A stretch of 64,000 nucleotides of DNA from Rhizodiscina lignyota (Eukaryota > Ascomycota > Dothideomycetes > Aulographales > Rhizodiscinaceae), in contig ML978123.1 of assembly GCA_010015805.1 (NCBI GenBank), forward strand, positions 682,001 to 746,000, written 5' to 3'. This document shows, in pieces, positions 45,028 through 56,312 of this stretch. Under the pieces are notes generated by a model that saw only the letters and a list, made by a program, of their open reading frames with translations, was not told where the DNA came from and ran no database searches. Every line of letters begins with the position of its first letter. Positions within the stretch are counted from its first letter, which is position 1. The position numbers and the translations under genes are program-made.

Positions 45028-47521
45028 ATGGCGTCACTGCAGAAAACATTTGCGAGACCAGCAAGGTCTCCGCCAGATGCTGGCACGCCTGAGCAATCGG
45101 GTCGTTCACCATCTGGTCTTGCCGCACAAGCTGCTGCTGCTGCCGCGTTGCAAGAAGCTCAGAGGAACCGAGGCCAGAATCTAGAATCAACCGAACCTCT
45201 ACCAAGAGTGTCAAATTCCGCGCCGAACTTAACCAAAATGCGCTCCGCACCATTATCATCATCTCCTCCCTCCAATAAGCAGTCGTACATGCCCGTCGTC
45301 TCCTCACCTCTGAATCCGAACTCTCCTCCGGAGTCCATCAAAAGCCGAACGAGCGATGAGAATGTCTATACAATTACACCACCAGAAAACCCATTTGCAA
45401 GTTCAACAAACCTCGGAGCTGGGATTGGGTCCGCAGATCCTTCTGCTACTCAATCGACACCGCAACTACCTGCTCCGCGGCAACAGAAAATAGGAATGCT
45501 GAAGGTTCCTTCAGCGTCACAAATAGTGCGTGAACCTTCCCCGATTCGAGGGCCCGCACCGATGACGGTGAGAGACTTAGGGTCAGACTATACTCGATAT
45601 TTCAGCCCATTCAGCGACAGTCGAAGGAGCTCCTATGGTGAAACTGGATCCGGCACCCAGACTCCATTGCCTCGACAGAACAGTTCGGGTAGGCTCAATG
45701 CACTCAATCCTTTCGAGCCCCTATCAGAGAAATCAGGACAGTCAAGCTTGGACTTAGCAAATCCAGAGAGGGAACGCCAAACTCTACTATCATCACCTTT
45801 TATCGACGACCGCATGGGATCTTCGCCTTATATCTCCCAAAGTGGTCGGCCATACGCTTTTCCAATGTTCATTGACGAGAAGGAAGACGACGATGATATG
45901 CACATGCCCTTGCCGGACGATGATATCCGCTTCAAGCCCAGGTTGAGAGACCATTTCACACGGGAAAACGCATGCTCCACTGTTGGTCTGATACTTATGC
46001 TTGTTGGCCTCCTATTTATTTTCGTGGTCCTACCCGTGTTGTTCAATACCGGCGCTGTGACTTTCACGTACGCATACGAGACACCACTCGATCAAATGCC
46101 AGGGTTCGGAAAGCCGGAGCAGTGGGCTATCGTCAATGACCGCAAATACCCTTTCTTGCAGAACATCCGCACGAAGCTGATTGACAAGGCCACACCAAAG
46201 AGTGCATACACTCGAAAGAGCTTCGATGGGCCAGACTTGCAACTAGTCTTCAGCGATGAGTTCAACGACAACAATCGTACCTTTTACGAGGGCGACGATC
46301 CATATTGGTTTGCTGGAGACTTTTGGTACGGTGCAACGCAAGACTTGGACTGGTATGACCCGGACGCTGTTACAACATGGGATGGCAAGCTCGAGATCAG
46401 ACTGGATGCTTTCAAGAATCATGACCTGAACTTCCGCAGTGGTATGCTCAACTCGTGGAATCAGCTCTGCTTCAAGGGTGGCGCGTTCGAGGTGGGTATT
46501 TCGCTTCCAGGCCCAGCCGGAATCATGGGACTATGGCCTGGCGCTTGGACAATGGGAAATCTGGGGAGACCTGGGTATTTAAGCACGACGGACGGCTTGT
46601 GGCCGTATACCTACAATGACTGCGATGCCGGGATTACGCCGAACCAAAGCTCTCCGGATGGCATCTCTCATCTGCCTGGTCAGAGACTACCAAGTTGTGC
46701 TTGTGAAGGCGAGGATCATCCGACTCCGGGAACTGGGAGAGGAGCACCGGAGATCGATATTCTTGAAGCGAGTGCGAGTTATCAAGTGAAGGACTTGGGC
46801 GTCATTACTCAAAGTTTCCAAGTTGCGCCTTTTGATCCTTGGTGAGCTTTAGATTTGTTTCTCCAAATGCCTGACGGCCATACTAACGACCTGTTAGGTA
46901 CTACCCTGACTATGAATACATGTCCTTCCCCACTCAAAACATCTCCTATACCAACACGTATACTGGTGGCCCGTTCCAGCAGGCCGTGTCTGGCACCACG
47001 ACGCTCAACAATGACTGGTACGACGGAAAAGAATACCAGAAGTATTCATTCGAGTACCGACCAGGCACCGGCAAAGATGGTTGGATTACCTGGTATGTCG
47101 GCGATGATGTAATGTTCACAATGGACGGCCGCGCCATCAGACAGAACGGAAACGTAGGCGATCGAGTTGTCAGCGAGGAGCCGATGAGCATGATCCTGAA
47201 CCTGGGTTTCAGTAACAGCTGGGTTGCGATTGATTGGCAGGATTTAAAATTCCCAACTATTATGAGAGTGGACTACGTACGGCTCTATCAGCCGGAAGGT
47301 GAAACAATGATTACGTGCGATCCTCCTGGATACGAGACAACACAATACATAGCGGACCACATGGACGCTTACACCAACCCCAATTGGACGGTATGTTGCA
47401 TTGATTCCCCTTTCGCAGTGCGAATACTAACGTCTGATAGAAATGGGATCAAACAGGCTATGGATGGCCGAAGCATAAGCTGAACAATCCCGGCTGCGAA
47501 GTTGGGTCTTCTTCACCATAA
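45028..47521 (+). CDS. KRE6: Beta-1,6-glucan synthesis-associated protein, Kre6/Skn1 family (GH16)
   Basis: Type II membrane protein of the secretory pathway needed for beta-1,6-glucan assembly in the yeast cell wall; 795 residues. Exons are 45028-46841, 46898-47390 and 47441-47521, with textbook TACTAAC and ACTAAC branch sites. The cytosolic N-terminus of about 310 residues is Ser/Pro-rich. One membrane helix spans about 318-341 (VGLILMLVGLLFIFVVLPVL). The lumenal GH16-like domain follows, with LQLVFSDEFNDNNRTFYEGD, GIMGLWPGAWTMGNLGRPGY, and the catalytic signature EIDILEA with Glu575 and Glu580. The second and third exons supply DWYDGKEYQKYSFEYRPG and the YGWPKHKLNNPGCEVG end. Length and order match Kre6/Skn1; which paralogue cannot be told, and filamentous fungi usually carry one. 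Confidence 0.96.
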
Positions 47522-48331
47522 TAATCGACCCTGAATTCTTTACCACCGAACCAACACCCCTCGACTCGACCGATGATACCCACCGTTCTGTCACAGGACG
47601 GTATCTTACACTTTTACTATTCACATGCACACTGTTGACACACTTCATGTACACGTACGAAGACCTTCTGGCTCGCCTCGCACTTGTACAATTACGATCG
47701 ACGCCGAAAGGCTTTTTGTTTCTGGACATATGGCGTTTTTGGAGCGAGCGGATGGGAAGTCCGGAAGGACTTGGATAGAACCGGCATTGCGTTTGCTGTC
47801 ACTGAATCGCGACATTGCATTGGGATGGCTCGATACACGAAATGGGTACATACACTGGGGCACATAGACTTCTAATGAACATTAATGAGGCAAAAGCGAA
47901 GGGAGCTTGTACATAGATTAGTGGGTTGAAGCGGTGGAGTTCGAAAGAATGAATGGAAATGTCAATTCAATTGACTATCGTCTGCATCCAAACTCCCTCT
48001 AGTGATTCGTCTGTATAAGAGCACAGTCGAGACGTACTTTATACGGAGTAGAGACTAACGAAGGTCTCCGGCAAATGACGCCTAAATCTGGGAGCGCTAC
48101 TACTCAGAATTCGGTAAGCACTGGGTACACAAATGCCAAGAATTGATGCCGCACAGTACTCCGTAAGGGGGCTATCCCAGCGACCCTCCCTACAGATGAA
48201 TTTGGACTGGACCTCGAACTTTAATAAGATGGCGGCCCGTCGGTTGTAGTGTCTTCATGCCTACTTACATCTCGTCCCAACTCTGAACGTCTAAAATCAT
48301 TCCGCTGTTTCTCCCACAAGATCTAGCTATC
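47522..48331. other. Intergenic with inverted TACGGAGTA motifs
   Basis: 810 bp between two plus-strand genes. The inverted pair of 9-mers described at 48042-48165 lies here. No further gene is seen. Confidence 0.5.
48042..48165. repeat. Inverted pair of 9-mers TACGGAGTA / TACTCCGTA
   Basis: TACGGAGTA at 48042-48050 and its exact reverse complement at 48157-48165 bound a 124-bp stretch. The same 9-mer occurs once more at 43213-43221. It may be a very small non-autonomous element or a protein-binding motif. The arms are short, so this is weak evidence. Confidence 0.35.
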
Positions 48332-50212
48332 ATGGCCAACCTTGAAAAGCTACCAGTAGAGTTACTGGAGACGATCCTTTGCCATGTGAGGTTCTTTCAA
48401 TGCTTTCACTAATGATTGCTCACAATTATTCTTTGGTAGATCGAGCGCCCATCAGACCTCAAGGCGCTTTGCCTCACATCCCGTCGCCTTCGACTTTTTG
48501 CTATTGCAAAGTTGTATCGGCAAATCATCATTGACATCCGTTGTCGGGAGCTTGTAGAATCTCTCGTCGGCGGATTGAGAAGTCTGCAAACTTTATACCC
48601 TTCGTCGGCAGATGAAATCATGTGCCCCATCAAGAGTCTGGTCATTCTTGACGACCTTCATGGGGCCAGTCGGCCTACTCATCGCCCGGAAAGCTGGGAC
48701 GTTTATACGAAATCTCTGAGTTTCTATTTCAAAGACCCGGAGAGACTTATTAAAAATCGTATCACGGACATCCTCAATAGTCTGCCATTCAACGCCTTGA
48801 AAGTTTTTAGGTGAGAACAGCCTATTGAGTTCTGCCACGCACTGAACATGTTAAATGTAACGCATCTTGAACAGATTCGCCTCATGGGAGCCGCTGGATG
48901 CCTTTAACGTTGAACTACTTTTTAGTACTCAGCAAGGGATCGAAGACCTCAGTTTTTCAGGGAGCATTGATCATATCTTTGTGTCTAGGACCCTCGGAGA
49001 TGGCGAAAATAGCCTATACAATCATCTGTTAGCCTTTGACGTTAATTTCGAGGACTCGACACAACAATGGGACAGACAGGCATATCGAAAGGAACTGAAG
49101 AAAGCACTAGGGCTTGCCAGTAATGTGAATCGATTTTCGCTATCTGGTTCCTTCCTGGACTCCTCGCAATCGCGCAACGGGTCCCGGTCTTCCGTTTTCT
49201 TTTTCCAGCTCGTCAGCCTGTCGAACTTCGCGGTCATATCGAACCTCTCATTGAGTGGCATTGATCTGAAAGAGGTGTCAGTGCAAATATTTGCTCAGGA
49301 CCTCCGGTGTCTTCGGAACCTCGCAATTAGAAACTGTCTTTTTGTTAAAGGCTTTCTGGATTCTCTCGTAATCGACATAAGAATGAGGAAGGGAGGTTCA
49401 TTGCGGACACTTGAATATGCATCGGAGTCTTTCCTACTCGCTAATGGGTGGTGTCTATCTAAACTCAGGCTTCTACTATCCTCCCTCAACGGACTCGAGG
49501 AGCTGCTGCTAGAAGGATGCGCCGGAGGACCAGGCGAGAAATTGAAGCGTCACGCGCCAACTTTGAGGAAGCTGGGTTTGCTTCTCTGGGATCCGCTTCG
49601 CTCAAACCCGGACTTCTTCTCGCAATGTCCATTACTCGAACAGCTCGCTATAACCGTCATGGTTCAGGAAGATGAGGTGCCGACGATGTCGGATAGCTCG
49701 ATGACTTTTGTGGTAAGCAGAGTCTCATTTGTCCTACTGAGAATATATCCCTTCTCATGTAATGGGATTCCAAGACAGCAAATCTAATAGCACAGCAGAC
49801 CGACATACTCAAATTCACGCCGGAGCTAAGGACGTTACATTTGGATCTGGCCTATATCGATCGTAGAGAACGAGGCAACACAAACAGCGAGTTTGCGACT
49901 TCGTTCTTTGACCATCTTCATACGCATGGCCTCGCACCGAAGTTGGGTGTTCTGTCAATATGCGGTGTACACCCATTGAACTCGGATTTTCTAACACCGT
50001 TCAAAGTCTCGATCGGACAGCAATTCTTCATAAGGCCCGATCGAAGCATCTCAGAGAGAGGGCATCCCCGTGAGACAGCTTTTTCGTGTCCGAAGGGAGT
50101 CGTGAAATACTTTGAGCCTGTATCTGACATTCTGGATTTTGCGTGTCGGGATCGAGAAGATATCACTCTTGGGATGCCTTCCTTGGGATACCGTTCGCTT
50201 CAAATACGTTAA
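48332..50212 (+). CDS. F-box protein with leucine-rich body
   Basis: 558-residue protein, likely substrate adaptor of an SCF ubiquitin ligase. Exons are 48332-48385, 48440-48810, 48875-49712 and 49799-50212, all GT-AG and in phase. The F-box is at the very N-terminus: NLEKLPVELLETILCHIERP then DLKALCLTSRRLRLFAIAKL, split by the first intron, as is common in fungal F-box genes. The remaining 500 residues contain irregular leucine-rich segments (VISNLSLSGIDLKEVSVQIF, LSSLNGLEELLLEGCAGG, ELRTLHLDLAYIDRRER) that probably form the substrate-binding face. The last intron has two acceptors in tandem (CAGCAG, ending 49795 or 49798), so an extra Gln may be included. Fungal F-box genes of this kind are fast-evolving; the target is unknown. 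Confidence 0.88.
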
Positions 50213-50993
50213 ACCTCTCCTGCGTTCCGCGTGTCAATCCCTTTCTGGCAAGATGTAGACACGGCTCAAGATACCCTATATTCTGACGATCATTGACGCT
50301 CGACTACTGGGTCTGGCGTCAATCAAGAAGGAATCACGATACTGTTGCGTATCAGCGAATTTGAAGAAAGAGTTACGTCCACTTAGAGCTGCAGTGCGTC
50401 TATAGTCCAGCTATCTGTTTGATCTGGGGCTGATCGGAAAGTTGAGCCGCGGCTACAATACATAGAGACCTCAATACGTCCTTTAATGTATGTAGATGTG
50501 TTCAAGCTCTACATTCTTAGCAAATACCAAATGCTTTCCGACGCGTATTACTCTAAGCTTTTAGTGATGCTCTCGCTAGTATGGAGAGTAAGCTTGTTTA
50601 TTCTGTATCAATTCGAGTTTGTCCAGTTCGAGTGGGGATCGTGCCGGTCTTATCTGTATGCAAATAATTATCTTATCAGATCATCTTCAGCATTTTCTCT
50701 CACGAGCTCCAGTCCAGTCAGGAAGTTCGGCTTAAAAAGTCCATCTCGGGCAGCATCGGGCTGGGCCGAGCTCCAGCTCCAGCGAGCGTCATGCAGCGAG
50801 CGTCATGCAACGCACGTCATCGCTGTGCTGCGCATGCAACTGCCTTGACGAACCCTGTAAATACGAGTGCAGCAGTATTTAAGTATCTCTCTCTTCCTTC
50901 TCTGTTCAAATAAACATTCTCCTTTTACCTTCAACACACTGTGTTACATACAAGATTTTTGCCTTCTCAAGACTCTTTCGTTCCAGGATCAAT
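50213..50993. promoter_or_regulatory. Intergenic; promoter of the Pbi2-like gene
   Basis: The distal part (50441-50467) resembles the left end of the element at 6091-6322. Near the gene, GCGAGCGTCATGCA is repeated head to tail at 50782-50809, followed by ACGTCAT, giving three CGTCA half-sites (ATF/CREB-type) within about 40 bp. A TATTTAA box lies at 50876-50882, followed by a CT-rich tract, about 110 bp before the ATG. The open frame at 50486-50848 has no recognisable content. Confidence 0.5.
50782..50820 (+). repeat. Tandem 14-bp repeats with CGTCA motifs
   Basis: Two exact 14-bp copies (GCGAGCGTCATGCA) lie back to back, followed by a partial copy (ACGCACGTCAT). They are about 175-210 bp upstream of the ATG of the Pbi2-like gene. 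Confidence 0.7.
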
Positions 50994-51379
50994 ATGTCGA
51001 CTGTAATGGTACGTTCAATGTTCGGCGATAAGCACGCGGGCACCTGCTGACCCTCATGGCAGGTTACGCTGAAGGAGGGCCAGAGCAAGGCCGAGTGGGA
51101 GAAGTAAGAACATTTGAAGAAGAGCCTTTGCTATACATCAAGACTGATAAGGGAATCAGGGTGAAGCAGCAGGTCGTCGACCAAGGTGGCAAGATCACCC
51201 ATGAGTCGAAGCTGATTACGAGCTTCACGTGCGTTCCCCTCAAACTCTGATATCTGAGGATGCTCGACGAGGTAGATGCTGATTGACACAGTGCCGAATT
51301 CCCCAAGGACAAGGTTCATACCCTGGAGAGCAATGACCACGTTTCCGTTGAAGCGGACCAGGAGGTCAAGACTCAGTAG
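50994..51379 (+). CDS. PBI2: Proteinase inhibitor I9 / Pbi2-like small protein
   Basis: Small cytosolic inhibitor resembling yeast Pbi2, the propeptide-like (I9) inhibitor of vacuolar proteinase B that also assists vacuole fusion. It is only visible after splicing four short exons: 50994-51008 (five codons), 51063-51103, 51160-51228 and 51292-51379, all GT-AG and in phase. The product has 70 residues. It begins MSTVMVTLKEGQSKAEWEKV, continues with VVDQGGKITHESKLITSF and AEFPKDKVHTLESNDHV, and ends VEADQEVKTQ. Family landmarks are the beta strand VTLK, the GGKITHE turn, the SF-AEFP strand and the acidic VEADQEV end. Length matches Pbi2 (75 residues). Convergent with the FAD monooxygenase. Confidence 0.93.
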
Positions 51380-51504
51380 ACATGAGCAGCCTGATTTTGA
51401 TAATGGCCACACGAGATCGATGAAGCGGGCTTCCGAACCTACGAGCAACGGCTTAGAATGATCACGAATTAAGATATATCAATGATACACTGCATGAGCA
51501 GTAT

Positions 51505-52893
51505 TTACAAAGTTTCGATTCCTCCATTTCCGTACAACCACATCAGCTCCCCATTTCTACCCATCACATTCCGCCAGAACTCCTCACTCAGACCTAATTT
51601 GTCCCTCTCCTGTAGCGGTAGCCGTAAGCTGTTGAGGTCTTTCGTCAACTGTACGACCTTTGCAACATGCTCTTGGCGCTGCTTCTCCCAAAGATTCAAT
51701 GCATCGTTTAGAGTCGCCTCTGCATCTCTCTTTTCGCTTTCATTCGTGACGTGCCCGGTCACATCTGGGTCGCTATGTTGTGTTCCATTCGAGGAGAAAT
51801 AAGGTGCCAATACTCCAGCAAGGCTCCAAGCTCCTTCTACTCCCTGACATGCACCTTGTCCTGCCATCGGAGGTACCGCATGTGCAGCATCTCCGACAAT
51901 TATCACTCTTCCTTTCTCACTCCTCCACCGCTCCAACTTTGGCAGACTATAGTAAGGCCACACGACAATGCTTTCTTTCTCCAGTTTCTCCAAGCCTCTC
52001 CTTACTGGTTCCGGCCACACCTCTAGGTCTCTCAGCAGCTGATCATGCAGAAACTGTTTATCGCTCGCTAGCTTCTTCCATCCATCCTTGGATAAGTTCT
52101 CCCAAGGCCACTGTCGAGCAAGTTGTATGAGCTTTCCGTCGAGTGTGTACGGGACGATCAGCACCACACCTGCATTCGAGCTCATGATATTTGGCAATCC
52201 CCATCCCTCGTTGCCATCCTGCAAGGGATTTGGCAGGTTGATGGCTTCTGCCTTCACGGTAGCGGTAATGGCTAGCCCACCTGCCCACACCGGCTCCGCT
52301 TTCTCGGGGTCGGGAACCACGATGGATCGGATTCGCGACCATATGCCATCCGCACCGACAAGGAAGGGCGTAGTAGCGGTTGAGCCATCAGTAAAAGCGA
52401 AAGAAACCGACGTCGGAGACTCTAATGTGATATGGGAGAAACATTTCGAGTAGTGGATCGGAATGCCCACGTCGGCGCAGAGGGCGCGGAGGACAACGAG
52501 AACGGACTGCCGCATTATCCTTAGAGCTTTGTAACCGTACATCTTCTCGTGTCCGATCAGCCAGTCGTCCACCTTCTTGACCTTGATCTGTTCCTGCTTC
52601 TCGCAACCGACACTGTCCTCTTTTGCGGAGTCTTTCTGCTTCTGCTGTACCGTTTGCGAGAAGGTCAGCCCCTCAATGGGGAAGCCCGCATCCCGGATCC
52701 GCTCATAGACGCCTAGTTTGTCGAATATTCGCAATGCATTTGGCGCGAGCATGATTGGACCAGGCGTTAAATGGGACTCGGGTCGCATTTCGTAGATGAC
52801 GGAAGGAATAGAATAGTGATGGAGTGACAGAGCTAAGGTGAGACCTGCGATGCCCGCGCCAATTATGGCGATGGGCTCTGGAGAGTTTGGCAT
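51505..52893 (-). CDS. FAD-dependent monooxygenase (salicylate-hydroxylase-like)
   Basis: Single-exon 462-residue class A flavoprotein monooxygenase, which uses NAD(P)H and O2 to hydroxylate or epoxidise a substrate. The N-terminal Rossmann fold starts at once (IAIIGAGIAGLTLALSLHHY) and continues MRPESHLTPGPIMLAPNALR. The second FAD motif is present around residue 334 (GDAAHAVPPMAGQGACQGVE). VGADGIWSRIRSIVVPD is the DG motif that binds both cofactors. There is a charged insertion of about 30 residues around 90-120 (QKQKDSAKEDSVGCEKQEQI). Fungal relatives include salicylate hydroxylases and cluster-borne epoxidases; the substrate cannot be inferred. Only the Pbi2-like gene (convergent) and TOK1 are nearby, so no pathway context. 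Confidence 0.93.
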   Translation of the reverse strand: MPNSPEPIAIIGAGIAGLTLALSLHHYSIPSVIYEMRPESHLTPGPIMLAPNALRIFDKLGVYERIRDAGFPIEGLTFSQTVQQKQKDSAKEDSVGCEKQEQIKVKKVDDWLIGHEKMYGYKALRIMRQSVLVVLRALCADVGIPIHYSKCFSHITLESPTSVSFAFTDGSTATTPFLVGADGIWSRIRSIVVPDPEKAEPVWAGGLAITATVKAEAINLPNPLQDGNEGWGLPNIMSSNAGVVLIVPYTLDGKLIQLARQWPWENLSKDGWKKLASDKQFLHDQLLRDLEVWPEPVRRGLEKLEKESIVVWPYYSLPKLERWRSEKGRVIIVGDAAHAVPPMAGQGACQGVEGAWSLAGVLAPYFSSNGTQHSDPDVTGHVTNESEKRDAEATLNDALNLWEKQRQEHVAKVVQLTKDLNSLRLPLQERDKLGLSEEFWRNVMGRNGELMWLYGNGGIETL

Positions 52894-53611
52894 GTCAAGG
52901 AATTGATGCTGCGTTATAGAGAAAGAATAGTAGAGTGTAGGCCTGAGAGAGCACCGGAAACTGAACTTGGATGATATGCACTGGTTGTGATAGAAGCTAC
53001 AAACGATTCAGACGAAAGAGGTCCAAGCGTCGAATTCAAAGGAATGAAAAGATAGATTTCATGTCAAAAGGTGAAATACTATGTCTTTTTCTACAATGGT
53101 CAAGCTTTCGTCAGCCGGAAGACCGAGTACCTACGGTTCCACAACTAGAAGGGTAGAAACCCAAATAGCAGGCAGGACTTAACCATTCGCAGGTTTAGTA
53201 CAGACTGTCGAGGCCTTAGCAGGATTAGGATTCCCTGTTGTATTCACTCTGGGTGTAACGGAAGGTTCTTGAATAAGAAAGAGCCGGTTCCTCATGAGCG
53301 AACGGCGCAACCAAATTCTGGGTGGCCCCACCTAAACCTAGGTGGTCTTATGCCACGACAACGGCTGACATAAGGAACTAGCGCTCGGCCTCTCGCGATG
53401 AGATGGTCCCCGAGCGCTCGTGAACTCGGTCAGGTAATCTCACCGAAACGGTATGTAAGAAATGATTCCGAAAGGCAGGAAAAATATCACTGAGTGCTTT
53501 GATCTGCTGGAAATACATGTTTATGGGCAATGATTTTCAATGGAACGTTAAGGAAGAAGAGTGGTATTAAACTGTCTCTCAAGGATCCAACAAGCAAGCA
53601 GAAAACTAGTG
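52894..53611. other. Intergenic between two minus-strand genes
   Basis: 718 bp. A 7-bp hairpin (CCACCTA, loop AACC, TAGGTGG) lies at 53328-53345. No coding signal noticed. Promoter of the monooxygenase and 3' UTR of TOK1 are expected here. Confidence 0.5.
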
Positions 53612-56312
53612 CTACGAATCTTCCTCTCCCGGCGGTTTCTTATCCCGCTGATATAGCTCTGGATCACTTTCCCTCCTCCTATCCCACGTCGGCGTTCTGA
53701 ATATACCCTCATCCTCGTTGTCCTCGTCATTATCCTGACTATTATCCTGACTTTCATCAGCCCGGTCTCCCTCCGCGCCTTTCTCCGCATCCATCACGTT
53801 CACTCCCTCAGGCGGCCCAGCAACGTCAACTCTCCTCTCCCTTCTCTCCACCCGCCGCATATATCTGTTCATGCTCTCGCAAAGCCTATCCAAGACGAAC
53901 TCTGCCTCGCCCACTCCGCTCATCATGGGACTGTCTTCGCCAATCCAATCCCACCCAATGAGCCCTTCCTCCTCTTCCTCCTCCGTAGCCTTCTTCTTCG
54001 AGCCCGCAGTAAAGCGGATCAGCCTTGTAAACTCCACCCACTCCTCATAGTTGTATTTTCGTGGCGTCTCCAGCGTAAGGTCATGTGCAGTCCGCCTGAT
54101 GGCATCAGCTAAGCCCCTCGCCAATTCCGCATCACTGGGCGGGCGGCCTGCTTCATCCTCTTCCGCTTCTCCAGCAAGCTCCTCGATGTTTGCATGCGGA
54201 GGCGGGGCATTTTCTTCGTCTTCAGGGCCAGGTATGCCACGCTTAATGCGCTTCTGCTCCTGCAAATTCTGCAGCCAACGAACGAGCCACGGGAACTTGT
54301 CCAACAAGCTCCTCCACACCCCTTCTTTTGGAAGGACGGTAAAGTCCGCAACGGCATATGTGCCCTTTTTGAATCCACTGATGATGGTGTCTCCCATGTC
54401 ACTGATGAGGATCGTCATCGTTGGCACTGCAATCAAACTCCACACAACGAAGAATGGTCTTCCGGCATTGCTCTTTGGAGCCAGGTCGCCATAACCAATG
54501 GTGAGCAGCGAGACGTAGCAGAAATATAAGCCTTGGAAATAGGTCATGCCCTGAACGTCCTTTTCCGCCTGCCAAAATACAACCGCACCAACGCACCAAA
54601 GGGTGCCGAACGCAATGACAGACAGTGTGAGACGCCACCACCGCTTAAAGGATTCAGTTGCGTGCTGGATACGACGCATGGCCTCGAATCGGTCCTTCTC
54701 CTCCCGGAGGACGAGAAGCTTTGACCTGCTCTTTATTGCTTCGCGCATGGTTAAGTGCTTCCGAACCCCTGGAATGTACTGACCAGGCCCAAGGCTTTCT
54801 CTCCGGGTGCTAGAAGCCCGACGACTAGTATTAGAAGGGCGTCTGGGAAGGGGTTGCTTATCGTTTGGAGTAAAGAAACGGATAAGCCTTTGTCGCTTTG
54901 GTAACTCGTGTGAAGCAGGCCGTTCGAGCTCCATGGAGGTGGTGACGGTGCGCTCCAGAGTGCGGGCTCGGATATGATCAATATGCCTCTTGACAACCTT
55001 GTCTTCACTGATCTCATTGGCAAAATTGTTGATCGATGAGATTACAAGACCAAGCATTATGATTCCTCCGACCGAATACGGAAACACGAGACCACGGCCG
55101 ACATCATCATGTGGGTAAATGTCGCCAAAGCCAACAGTTAAGATGGTGACGTCGCAGAAGTACAGCTTCGGAAATATCTAGTTAGTCAGGCTTTTGCGAC
55201 ACTGGGTTCAAGCTCACCCCGTCCACAAAACTCAGGCCATTTCCCGGTCCACCAAATGTACTCTCGATACGAGAAAACATTCCAGCGCCGCCGGCGAGCC
55301 AAATGAAAAACAGCATCGTTTGCAGAATGAGCGTCCGCTGGTGGTCGGTTAGGGTGAAGTGCTGTGGATAATGTCCCAGGAAATATCCAAGCATGTTCAT
55401 CATCAAAATCATCGAGCATATACAATATAGCACCGCAGCGATGATGGCGTACCAGAAACCTTGTGAATACGTCTCCCGAGGCCGATTTGGCGGTACATAT
55501 ATGTTCATGGAAGCCGTAATTGCTATCAGCTATAACGAGTCAGCCGTCGGAATATGAACAACCACTGTCCCATTAGTGGAAGCAGGGGTAATAGCAGGGC
55601 GTGATGCTATATTATTGGAGAAAATGTTCATGCTGTACTTACAATGGCGGTGGCAATATACCAGCAGATAATAGTCAAAGGTAGAGCGATGAGATATCGG
55701 ATACGATTGGTGAAGTTGAAAAGCAAAAAGAGGTTACCGATGAAGCCGAGAATGAGCGACGCTACATTGAGCCAATAGCACCTAAGTGATAATCAGTATA
55801 CATACAATTGAATGAGAGACTGTGCACAGTAGAAGACCGTGGCCAAAGAGGAGACATCAAACTTTACCATCTCGGATCAGGATAGGGTATGCCTTGAAGC
55901 TCGGAGAGCTTATTTCCCCGATCATCATATAATTTAACGCGCCAAAAAGTGATCAGAGCTGCTATCGAAAGCACATTTGCTAGAGGCGCAATCGTGGCAG
56001 CAATGAGTCTAGTCTCTGTTAGCGTCCTAGTCTTGAGATTATCGTGTGAGGGACTTACGGCACTGCAGTAGATGCAAACCACCAATCCCTTGCATTTCGT
56101 TAGCTGTTAATCCACCGAATCGAAATTTAGTGTAGAGCTGGGATCCCGGAAAGCACAATGTAAGACGTTCCACGCCTCTTCGTCGCCGTTGTATTCGAAT
56201 CTCCAACTACATGAAAAGTAGGTGATGCAGGAGTTTTTGGATCATATCGAGGAGCATTATCATTAATTCCCTCCCCTAGTAGCCTTTCTCGTAGTCTTTG
56301 ATATCCCCACAT
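53612..56312 (-). CDS. TOK1: TOK-type two-pore outward-rectifying potassium channel
   Basis: Fungal plasma-membrane K+ channel with eight membrane spans and two pore loops, 777 residues. Minus-strand exons are 56312-56167, 56088-56059, 56008-55868, 55781-55643, 55529-55218 and 55177-53612. The first junction is my best guess: its donor GTCTTA is weak, chosen to keep DWWFAST in phase. The 30-bp exon 2 encodes the conserved DWWFASTAV. Pore 1 carries TVGFGD (about 270-275) and pore 2 TIGYGD (about 482-487). Both are near-perfect K+ selectivity filters. Between them lies a basic cytosolic linker of about 150 residues (RRPSNTSRRASSTRRES). The C-terminal 230 residues are cytosolic and strongly acidic. 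This pore order and span count are specific to fungal TOK channels. Confidence 0.93.

Noticed and set aside
52058-52453. Open frames on both strands inside the FAD monooxygenase
   Set aside because: Shadows of a complete, well-conserved single-exon gene.
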